The notes below the pieces were generated by a model. That model ran no database searches. It had not been told where the DNA came from and was given only the letters and a program-made list of their open reading frames with translations. A stretch of DNA of 64,000 bases from contig JBNLDC010000076.1 of assembly GCA_050304135.1 (NCBI GenBank), forward strand, positions 1 to 64,000, written 5' to 3'. Position numbers and translations under genes: made by a program. How positions within the stretch are numbered: the first letter of the stretch is position 1; every line of letters starts with the position of its first letter. The DNA is from JAFGNB01 sp050304135 (GTDB lineage Bacteria > Fibrobacterota > Chitinivibrionia > Chitinivibrionales > Chitinispirillaceae). Positions 8,956 through 17,700 of this stretch are shown one piece after another.

Positions 8956-9777
8956 ATGCGGCACACTCGGCGGCCACTTCTTCGGAAATCGGTAACCGAC
9001 AGAATACTTGCACTCTACGAGCAGTATCACCGGCCTGAGTTCATCGGTCTTGATCCTCTGATAACCCTCCGTGGATTTTCACGGCGGAAGGACCTCGAAA
9101 CAGCAGGTTTTGTCGCGGCGATACTCTCCTACGGGAGGGTCGAAACCATCATCCGGAACGTATCGTGGCTGTTTGAACGGATGGAGAACGAACCGGCGCG
9201 GTTTCTGCGTGAAACAACCTTCGAAGAGAAAAAGCGGTGTTTCAACGGGTTCAGGCATCGCTTCAACAACGGTGATGACGTTGCACTGCTGCTTCAGGCC
9301 GTCGGTGCTCTTACGATGGAACATGGATCGATGGAGAAGTTTGTTGCAGGAGCGTTTTCAAATGACGGAAGTGGGGTGCGTGGTGCGCTTTCCGGGGTTG
9401 CCGCGGTGATTGCGGGAACCGCACAGCGGTGGAACAGGGCCGTTTCCCGTGGTTTCCGTTTTCTGGTTCCGTCACCGGCCGGTGGCAGTGCTTGTAAGCG
9501 GCTCAACATGTACCTGCGCTGGATGGTTCGTCCGGCCGACGGGATCGATCTCGGGGTCTGGCACCGGATTCGGCCGGAGCAGCTTATGATGCCGGTTGAT
9601 ACCCATATCGCGTCGATAGCAACCCGGTTCGGTCTGACCGGGCGTAAAAACAGCGACTGGTGGATGGCGGAGGAGATTACCGGGGGGTTACGCAGGATAG
9701 ATCCGGTGGATCCGGTACGGTTTGATTTCTCACTCTGCAGAAGTGGAATGGTCACAATGAGAAATGGTGCGGCATGA
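8956..9777 (+). CDS. TIGR02757 (DUF2400) family protein
   Basis: About 273 aa, soluble. The sequence pattern fits TIGR02757: D-P-L early (GLDPLI), helix-rich middle with ERM and FRHRF, a PADGIDLGVW segment, then P-V-D-T-H and a C-terminal DPVDPVRFDFSLCR. The function of the family is not established; the PVDTH region resembles helix-hairpin-helix DNA-repair glycosylases. The start is uncertain: GTG 8944 or ATG 8956, neither with a strong RBS. It overlaps ptsI by 4 nt (ATGA), so the two are translated together, although no functional link is known. Confidence 0.85.
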   Translation: MRHTRRPLLRKSVTDRILALYEQYHRPEFIGLDPLITLRGFSRRKDLETAGFVAAILSYGRVETIIRNVSWLFERMENEPARFLRETTFEEKKRCFNGFRHRFNNGDDVALLLQAVGALTMEHGSMEKFVAGAFSNDGSGVRGALSGVAAVIAGTAQRWNRAVSRGFRFLVPSPAGGSACKRLNMYLRWMVRPADGIDLGVWHRIRPEQLMMPVDTHIASIATRFGLTGRKNSDWWMAEEITGGLRRIDPVDPVRFDFSLCRSGMVTMRNGAA

Positions 9778-11432
9778 GTACTACGACAACGACAGTTGAA
9801 AAAAGAATGCTGCGGTTCAAGGGGGTGTCGATCAACTCCGGCAGGGTACTCGGCAGTTCCTGTCTGTACAATGCTGAACGGCATAAAGTGGTGCAGCAGT
9901 ATTCGCTGGTGAATGAGTCGCTCATTGATGCGGAGCTTGCCAAATTCAATGAGGTGCTGCTGCTCTGCTCCGGGGAACTCGACGAGATCGCCCGCCAGGT
10001 GGAGGATTCAGTCGGCAAGGTGGAAAGTGAGATTTTCGTTACCCAAAAGCACATCATGAATGATCCCAAGGTTGTCGAGTCCATCCGGCGGATGGTAACC
10101 GAAAACCGGAAGAACGTTGAATGGGCCATTTCCGACGTGCTGAGTGAGTACGAGGCAAAATTCGCCTCGCTTGACAATAAATACCTCCGGGAGCGGTCGA
10201 GCGATATCGGAGAGATCAGGCGGCGTCTGCTCGACCGGATCAGCCACAAGGAAGGTGGTCTTGCCTGTGAAGGACAGGCGCATTGCCGTAAAGGCTCCGA
10301 CCGGATTGTGGTGGCACATGAACTGACTGCCGATATGGTCGCCCGGCTTAATCTTGACCGTGTACTCGGTTTTGTTACCGAGTATGGAGGGATCACCTCG
10401 CATGCGGCGATTATCGCCCGGTCGCTGGGTGTTCCCGCAGTGTCCGGAATTCACGGGATTATGGAGTTTGTGCAGTGCGGAGACCATATCGCGATCGACG
10501 GCGAAAGCGGTGAGGTGTTCCTCTATCCCGATCCGGCGACGGTCGTGGCAATGATGCCGGTGGAACCGGTCCAGAAAGACAATGTCTGCATTCTCGATAC
10601 CCCGCAGGGCATGCAGCTGCTGGCAAATGCCAGTACTATGGAAGATGTTCGGCAGGCCGCATCGGTCGGGGCCGACGGGATCGGGTTGCTCCGGACGGAA
10701 ATCCTTTTTATCAAGGAGGACCGTCTGCTCAATGAGGACGAACAGTTCGAATATTACTGGAATATCGTTACGCTGATGGGCCACAGAACCGTGACCTTCC
10801 GCATGCTCGACATTGGTGGCGACAAACCCCTGTCGTTTCTCAAGCTCAAAAAAGAGGATAACCCCTACCTGGGCTGGCGGGGCTCGCGCTTTCTTCTCGG
10901 TAATCCCGATATTTTTTCCACCCAGTTGCGGGCGCTTGCGCGGGTGAGCCTGAAGGTCCCCCTCAAGGTACTGTTTCCGATGGTGGTTGATGCCGGGCAG
11001 TTGCGCAGTCTGCTGGAACTCGCGGGGAAGGTGGTGGGGGAGTTTGAACCCGGAAAAACACAGATTGAATTCGGTGTTATGTTCGAAGTTCCCAGCGCGT
11101 TCATCGAGGCGGAGGAGATCCTTGCGCAGGTGAAATTCGCCAGTATCGGGAGCAACGACCTGATTCAGTATCTTTTTGCAATAGACCGGAACAATGAACT
11201 GGTTTCTCAGGATTACGACCCTGAACATCCGGTTCTCTGGAAACTTCTGGAGCAACTGAGTATCGCAGCACGGAACAGGGGAAAACCGCTGAGTATCTGC
11301 GGCGACATTGCCTCCCGTGAAGGTCTTCAGCAGCGGTTGCTGGACATCGGCATATCGTCGCTGAGCGTTCCCCCGCGAATGGTTCCCCGTGTACGAAACG
11401 AGATGGCCCGGTATGCCGGGCTCCTGTCATAA
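9774..11432 (+). CDS. ptsI: phosphoenolpyruvate-protein phosphotransferase (PTS enzyme I)
   Basis: A 552-aa cytoplasmic enzyme that takes phosphate from PEP and passes it to HPr, the first step of the phosphotransferase system. The phospho-histidine lies in GGITSHAAI (H210). The PEP-binding barrel has GADGIGLLRTE, a second domain motif FRMLDIGGDKP, SIGSNDLIQY, and the catalytic Cys in SICGDIAS (C509). The length is slightly below the usual 570-575. No HPr or sugar-specific EII gene is nearby. The next gene is a sigma-54 activator, which hints at a regulatory rather than sugar-uptake PTS; that is inference. Confidence 0.93.
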   Translation: MSTTTTTVEKRMLRFKGVSINSGRVLGSSCLYNAERHKVVQQYSLVNESLIDAELAKFNEVLLLCSGELDEIARQVEDSVGKVESEIFVTQKHIMNDPKVVESIRRMVTENRKNVEWAISDVLSEYEAKFASLDNKYLRERSSDIGEIRRRLLDRISHKEGGLACEGQAHCRKGSDRIVVAHELTADMVARLNLDRVLGFVTEYGGITSHAAIIARSLGVPAVSGIHGIMEFVQCGDHIAIDGESGEVFLYPDPATVVAMMPVEPVQKDNVCILDTPQGMQLLANASTMEDVRQAASVGADGIGLLRTEILFIKEDRLLNEDEQFEYYWNIVTLMGHRTVTFRMLDIGGDKPLSFLKLKKEDNPYLGWRGSRFLLGNPDIFSTQLRALARVSLKVPLKVLFPMVVDAGQLRSLLELAGKVVGEFEPGKTQIEFGVMFEVPSAFIEAEEILAQVKFASIGSNDLIQYLFAIDRNNELVSQDYDPEHPVLWKLLEQLSIAARNRGKPLSICGDIASREGLQQRLLDIGISSLSVPPRMVPRVRNEMARYAGLLS

Positions 11433-11448
11433 AGGAGTTATACCCGTC

Positions 11449-13170
11449 ATGGTTAAAAAGGTTCTTTTTATCGATCATCATCACGATCTTTCCTTCGTGG
11501 CTGAACAGGCCGCCCGTGAGACCTGGATGGATTCATTTACACTCGCAAGTTCCGGTGTCGATCCGCGGCGGCGTTTTTCCACTCTGCCCGAACATGCCGG
11601 AACCGTGCAGTTTGCCGCAACCACAGCCGACAGCTGTGATCTTGCCGTTGCGATCGGTGCGGAGGCGGCGCAGCGGTGTGCCATGCTCCCCGGACTTCCT
11701 CCGGTAATTGTCTGGAATGATCTGGAGGCGGCGACACCGGATGAGTTCGAGCATCACAGGGCGAAAATCGTCAGTCGCGTAAAAACGCTGGGGGCACCCG
11801 GAGCACTGCAGGCGCTTCTGGGGCAACGATCCACTCTGGCCGACATCATTGACAGTCTGCATGAAGGGGTGATCGTGCACGACAGCAACCGCAAGGTGTT
11901 TCTTTTCAGCAGGGGTGCACAGCGGATTACCGGTGCTGCACCCGAAACCGTTATCGGACGCGATTGTCACGAGTTGTTCAAGCCTCGCCTCTGCGGGGTA
12001 TCCTGCGCTTTCTGCGGAAGTGCAACAGACCGTGAGGTCGATGCCAAAACAGCCTACGCCGCCAATTTTGTGGCGGAAGATGGCTCGCATCACGATGTCG
12101 ACGTTACACGGCTGCCGCTCAGAAACGCAGAGGGGAACGTTGTCGGTGCCCTTGTAACCTTTACCGATACAACGCGTGTGCGAGAACTTGAAGTCCGGCT
12201 GGGTGAACGGGAGTCATTTTCCGGAATTATCGGGAGTGATCATCGCATGCTTGAGATCTATGAACTTATCCGTGATCTCGCGGACAATGATTTTCCGGTG
12301 GTGATCACCGGCGAGAGCGGTACCGGTAAGGAACTCGTGGCTGCCGCTATTCACAACGAGAGCCTCCGGCGCGACCGGCTGTTTGTACCTGTCAACTGCG
12401 GGGCGCTCCCCGAAGGAACGCTTGAAAGTGAGCTGTTCGGCCATCTCAAGGGGTCATTTACCGGTGCGATTCGCGATAAGAAAGGTCGGTTTGAGCTGGC
12501 TGATCAGGGGACACTGTTTCTTGACGAGATCGGCGACCTTTCCCTCCCCATGCAGGTAAAGCTGCTGCGGGTTCTGCAGGAGGGGGTGTTTGAACCGGTT
12601 GGCAGCGAGACTTCGCGGAAGGTCGATGTGCGCGTTATCTGCGCCACCAACCGCAATCTCCGTGAGATGGTTGCCAAGGGGACGTTTCGGGAGGACCTTT
12701 TCTACCGGCTGGCCGTGGTGCCGATTGAAATGCCGCCGTTGCGCGAGCGGAGAAATGACATTCCGCTTCTTGCACGGCATTTTCTCGACAAAACCACCGG
12801 ACGTCTGTCCCGTGCCTCCATGGTGTTCTCCGACGATGCTCTTTCGGTACTTATGAATTACGCCTGGCCGGGAAATGTCCGGCAGCTCCAGAACGCGATC
12901 CAGTTCGCACTTATCAAGTGCCGCAGTGCCACCATAATGCCTGAACACCTGCCGCCCGAAATTCTCTCGGGAACCTATATACCCATCGGGCAGACCCACG
13001 TTCCGGGGAAAGTCGGCAGACGGCCGAAGTTGACCGACGATGTGGTTGAACGGGCACTGGAGAAAACAGGCGGCAATAAAGCCAAAGCCGCACGACTGCT
13101 CGGTGTCGGAAGAGCAACACTCTATAATTTCATCAACGGTAAAGGGCAGGAGACGGTTACGGCAGACTGA
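11449..13170 (+). CDS. sigma-54-dependent activator with degenerate LMW-phosphatase/ArsC-like N-domain and Cys-rich PAS
   Basis: A 573-aa transcription activator. Residues 1-115 follow the layout of LMW-PTP/ArsC proteins (KKVLFI, then later CDLAVAIG and a VIVWND segment), but the catalytic C-x5-R loop is replaced by DHHHDLSF, so it should be inactive and possibly sensory. A PAS domain (about 130-245) holds a cysteine cluster C173, C182, C186, C189, a possible metal or redox site. The AAA+ domain has Walker A GESGTGKE (288-295), the sigma-54 contact loop G-S-F-T-G-A (335-340) and Walker B GTLFLDEI. A Fis-type HTH closes the protein (about 525-565). ATG 11449 has AGGAG upstream; it starts 16 nt after ptsI. 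No -24/-12 promoter was found nearby, so its target is unknown. Confidence 0.9.
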   Translation: MVKKVLFIDHHHDLSFVAEQAARETWMDSFTLASSGVDPRRRFSTLPEHAGTVQFAATTADSCDLAVAIGAEAAQRCAMLPGLPPVIVWNDLEAATPDEFEHHRAKIVSRVKTLGAPGALQALLGQRSTLADIIDSLHEGVIVHDSNRKVFLFSRGAQRITGAAPETVIGRDCHELFKPRLCGVSCAFCGSATDREVDAKTAYAANFVAEDGSHHDVDVTRLPLRNAEGNVVGALVTFTDTTRVRELEVRLGERESFSGIIGSDHRMLEIYELIRDLADNDFPVVITGESGTGKELVAAAIHNESLRRDRLFVPVNCGALPEGTLESELFGHLKGSFTGAIRDKKGRFELADQGTLFLDEIGDLSLPMQVKLLRVLQEGVFEPVGSETSRKVDVRVICATNRNLREMVAKGTFREDLFYRLAVVPIEMPPLRERRNDIPLLARHFLDKTTGRLSRASMVFSDDALSVLMNYAWPGNVRQLQNAIQFALIKCRSATIMPEHLPPEILSGTYIPIGQTHVPGKVGRRPKLTDDVVERALEKTGGNKAKAARLLGVGRATLYNFINGKGQETVTAD

Positions 13171-13230
13171 CCGCGGAGGGCTGACACCTACGGTTTTTTA
13201 ATCAGTACTGCGGGCAACGGGGAGCATTCC

Positions 13231-14460
13231 ATGACAGGTACAACACAGCGCGGAATTGAGCAGCTTCTTCCGGTGCTTCTGCTTATTGCCGGGTGTGAAT
13301 TTCCCTACGCTCCTCAACCCTCTATTCCTTCTGAAAAACAACGGTCCTCAGATACGGTGTCGTATTTCACCGCAACCGGAACACTGTATCCCGTTAACCG
13401 GGGCAGGCAAACCTGCAATCCATCCGTCTCCCTGAGCGAACGGTATCCGGCGTGCATGCTCTGGCTTGGATTCAGCGATATTGCCGTTACGGTGCCGGAC
13501 AGTCTTGCCGCGTACGCGACGACTCCGGTGCGGCTGCATGATCGTCTCACGATCACCGATACTGCGAACGACGTCAGATGGTATCTGCTGCGATCGGAAA
13601 TCGCATCGTCAGGCGAGTTGCAGTGTCCCGAGTGGTCAACCCATCCTGATTATCTCGCGTGTCTGGTCGGAAAAGTCACCAGTCCCTACAGCGGCTATGC
13701 GGTCCGTCTTTCCGATCACGCGTCGTTTCTCATCTGTAACAATACACTCGAGGAGTTCAGTACACCGCATCTGTGGCTGCCCGATTCCGCCGTGCACGGG
13801 GCTGCGGTGGCTCAAACGTCGTTCGATGAAAACGGGATTGCAGTAAAAGAGGATGTTGAACGGTTTTTCGGAACCCGGCGTATCAGGTTTGTGTATACCC
13901 GCTCCGGAGGTGACGGGGCGGTATATGTTCTGGATTATTCAGCAGGCGAACAGCCGTTCCCGTTTGCATTGCGTAAACCGGAAGAGCTTGAAAAGTGGTA
14001 TTGCAACAGTCCGCTCATCTCTCCGGACGGCAACTGGGTGGCGTATCACTGTTATCCCAATGCCGCGCAGGGGGCCTATTACCGCTCATTCATCCAACGT
14101 CTCACTCCCGAAGCGTTTCCGGTCGAAATCGCCGGCGAAGCATCGGATCCGCACTGGTGGCGGGAACCGGATGATCCTGAACAGTACTACATTGTTTACA
14201 CCCGAACTGCCGGCCCCTATTATTCAGAATACGATTACACCGATCCGACAATAGCAACTTCAGGAACGGTCGGTGCGACGATGCTGCAAAAACTCACCGG
14301 AACGTGGCGGGATGTACCCGCATTTATCGGTACGTTGCAACCGGATGCCTCGAAAAACCCGATTACCCTTGTACAACTGCCGTTCAAGGGAGGGCTGTCG
14401 CGGGATGGTCGTTTTCTGTGTACCGCTTATAAGTATGCGTATCTGCTGGAGTTGCAGTAA
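13231..14460 (+). CDS. lipoprotein with TolB/WD40-like segment
   Basis: A 409-aa exported protein with a lipobox (L-I-A-G-C, Cys about residue 22), so it is probably anchored to the outer membrane. The C-terminal half contains blocks such as ISPDGNWVAYH and LSRDGRFLC, which resemble TolB-type beta-propeller repeats. The N-terminal half is unassigned. A GGGGAG RBS precedes the ATG. It is 60 nt downstream of the sigma-54 activator on the same strand and may share its transcript. Function unknown. Confidence 0.75.
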   Translation: MTGTTQRGIEQLLPVLLLIAGCEFPYAPQPSIPSEKQRSSDTVSYFTATGTLYPVNRGRQTCNPSVSLSERYPACMLWLGFSDIAVTVPDSLAAYATTPVRLHDRLTITDTANDVRWYLLRSEIASSGELQCPEWSTHPDYLACLVGKVTSPYSGYAVRLSDHASFLICNNTLEEFSTPHLWLPDSAVHGAAVAQTSFDENGIAVKEDVERFFGTRRIRFVYTRSGGDGAVYVLDYSAGEQPFPFALRKPEELEKWYCNSPLISPDGNWVAYHCYPNAAQGAYYRSFIQRLTPEAFPVEIAGEASDPHWWREPDDPEQYYIVYTRTAGPYYSEYDYTDPTIATSGTVGATMLQKLTGTWRDVPAFIGTLQPDASKNPITLVQLPFKGGLSRDGRFLCTAYKYAYLLELQ

Positions 14461-14504
14461 GTGCTTCAGACATCAAAACTGGTAACTTTATTTCCTCTGT
14501 TTAT

Positions 14505-14625
14505 TTTCATTACATTTCCCGTGGCTGAGCGTGTCGAAGCCATGCCCGGGTTCCTTCCGACATAGCTCAATGACCGGAAACTGGGGCTACCGCCAGAAAA
14601 TGGATTCAGTTCCGGGACTGTTCGA
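14505..14625. repeat. possible diverged dispersed-repeat remnant
   Basis: On the minus strand this piece contains GGTCATTGAGC and GCTTCGACACGCTCAG, similar in style to the interior of the dispersed elements at 34.9 and 52.3 kb. No terminal inverted repeats are recognisable here. It lies between two convergent genes. Confidence 0.3.
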
Positions 14626-14703
14626 CTTAATGCAAGATAAAAAAAAGAGACCATGAAAAGTCAATTCAGGGCCTCTGTGATGTAGCTGTCGGAGGATAAC
14701 CGG

Positions 14704-17700
14704 TTACCTGATAATCTCTATTCCCTCAATCGTCGCATTGTCGGCAATTGTCGTAAACGTGATCGCGATCTGTCCCGATCCATTGGCCGTTGCGGTGAAT
14801 TCTCTGATCACTGCTTTGTACCGGGCACCGGTTGTCGCGTAAATATCGAAGTTACTCAGCACCGTCGAACCGTTGATTGCCACATTGAAAAGACGTGCCC
14901 CGGTAGCGGTCTGATAGAGTTCCGCGAAATGGAGCCGGACCGTATACTGATTTCCGGGAGTGAGGCCCGGAATGGTATACGTGCTGTTGCCGTATCGTTC
15001 GCTTTTGTAGACGTTTTCCGGAGCAGGGTCGGTGCCGGTGACACCTGACATGTCAATCGCATCGGCTACCGTGCGAAGTGTTCCTCCACTACCGTATTGG
15101 TCGGCGGAAAAAGGAGTAATCGCACTGTTGCTGCCGGTATTGATCTGGTAGAGGGTTGCAGGTTCCTCGTTCACGGTTACCGCTGCGGTACCGGTTGACG
15201 CACCCGACTGAGCGGAAACCGTATACGGCCCCCCAGCGGTTGATCCGGCGGTAAAGAGACCGGTCGCACCAATGGTACCGCCGTCGTCGACACTCCATGA
15301 AATTGACGGTTGCGGGGACATCGCATCACTGAACTGATCGAGGGCTGATGCAGTGAACTGTTGTGTCGCCAAAGCGAGCACGGTCGCTGTTGCAGGGGTG
15401 ACTGTTATGCCGCTGAGTGTCTGATTGACGGTGACCGCAACCGAACTGGTTACCGAATGATTCCTCTGATCGGTTACCGTAGCTTCAAGCGTGTAGCTGC
15501 CAGCCTGCTGGAAAGCTGCGGTCGTCGTTTTGGCGGCATTGGTACCATTGGTGCTGAAAGTGACCGGAGCAGGTACGGTACCGACTGTCGACCAGGTATA
15601 CGTCAGTGATGCCTCACCGTTATCGTCATCGGCAAGGACTGAAAGCTGCGTTGTGGTTCCGGTAATTTCTTCCGGATCTGCCGCGGCTTCACTGACAATA
15701 AACGGCGGGTTGTCCTGAACGGTGGTGAGTACTTCGATACCGGAAACTTTCGCATTATCGGTGATAGTGGTAAACGTGATCACGATCTGACCCGATCCGT
15801 TTGCAGCGGCGGTAAATTCCCTCACGACCGCTTTGTTTTGTGCGCCGGCAACTGCATAGATGTCAAAGTTATCGAGCACCGTGGTGCCGCCTATGGCGAC
15901 ATCGAACACCCGGCTGCCGGTGGCTGTCCAGTAGATTTCCGCGAAATGAAGCCGGACGAGATAGTCTGCGGAAGGGGTCAGATTGGGGATGGTGTAGGTG
16001 TAGTTGCCGTATCGTTCGCTCTGATAGACGGCCTGCGGGGCGGGATCCGCGACACCTGACAGGTCAATCGCACTTGAGGTGCTGTACGTTGATCCTCCGC
16101 TGTTGTACTGGTCACCGGAAAAAGGGGCCGGTGCGCTGGAGCTTCCCGTATTGATCTGATAGAACACCGGATTCGGCTCGGCAAAGGTGGCGTTTATGGT
16201 ATGAGAAGCCGCTACCGATGAAAACGTATAGGAGCTTACTGCTCCGATGGCGCTTCCGTCAACAATTACCGATGAAATCTCATAGCCGGAAGATGGTGTA
16301 ATCGTGAAACTCTGCGATGCACCATGCTGGACTGAAATGGCTCCCTGCGGTGTAATCAATCCACCTGATGAGGCGGTGGCGGTAATGGTGTAGGTGTTAA
16401 TGGAGAATTCCACCGCAATGGTATGGTCACCGGTTACATTGGAAAAGGTATACGACGAGGCGGTTGGAACGCTGCCGCCGTCAACGGTGATTGCCGTTAC
16501 GCTGTATCCGGTTTGCGGTGAAAAAGTCACGGTCAGATCCGCTCCCTCTTCGACGGTAATCGTTCCGGACGGGTCGATCGAACCTCCGGTTGTTGCCGTT
16601 GCAGCAACCGTATAGGTGGGAACCGGTTCGAACGATACGTCGATCGTGTGATCGGCGCTGACGGAGGAAAAGGTGTACGTTTCGACCGCTCCGATTGACA
16701 CGCCGTCAACCAGTACATCGAGAACGCGATACCCGGGTGCGGTGGTGATGGTGTAGGTTTGTTCATCGCCCTGAACCACCGTGGTTGCGCCCGTGGGTGC
16801 AATCGCTCCTCCGGCTGCGGACGTGGCGGTGATGGTATACGTGGGAAGTGCAGAGAAATCGGCGGCTATGGCGTGATCCGCGGTGACATCCGTAAAGGTG
16901 TAGGCGGCGACCGGTCCAACGGAACTTCCGTCAACGGTAACATCGCTGATCGCATACCCGACTGCAGGGACAATGGAAAACGACTGATCGGCACCATCCG
17001 AAACCGTTATACTGCCGGAGGGGGTTATCGACCCACCGGCGGTCGCGGTTGCGGTTATACTGTGAGTGACTGGAGGCGTGAAACCGAAGGTGACGCACAA
17101 CTTGCCGCCGGTTCCCGCAGGAAGGTGTACCGTCCGTGCATCACCGTCAAAATCGGTATACGGTGCACCGTCAAGCGTGACTTCGGTGATTTTCAGAACG
17201 TCGTCTTCGATGGCGATGGGGGTCAGTTTATACGTTCGTTCAACTGCTTCGGCCGGATACAGGTAATAGAGCTGTACCGGTGTTTTTGTATAGTAAAGAG
17301 AACCGTAAAGGTAGGCGTAATACCCGAGTTCAACGGAGTGATACCCCGCGGTGAACAGTCCGCCTTTGTTGCCGTCAACAATTGCGGAACCGTCCCGGTT
17401 CATCACGCTGTAGGCTTCACCGTAAACCGGATCAATATTGTGATCCAGAAAGAAGTTGAGTGAGCCGTCGGCGATCCGCAGGTAGCGGTTGCGCTGATCC
17501 TGGGTGGCGGCGGTATAGTAGTTGATGATTCCGGAGGTGTAACCCTGTTCCACCATCCAGAAATCTTTGTTGGTTCCGGTGATTTCACCGGTCTGCCAGT
17601 TAAGATAGCCGTAGGGAGCGCCGTAGACGGTGTCGTAACAATTATGTTCCCAGAGGTCCTCCATCAGTGCATGACCGGCATCGCGATATTCAGGGTGGTC

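Noticed and set aside
10008..11255. 415-codon open frame on the minus strand
   Set aside because: It is opposite the clear ptsI gene in the GC-rich antisense frame, has no RBS and no protein-like pattern.
13171..13230. Sigma-54 promoter for the lipoprotein after the activator
   Set aside because: No TGGCAC-N5-TTGC-type sequence in the 60-nt gap.
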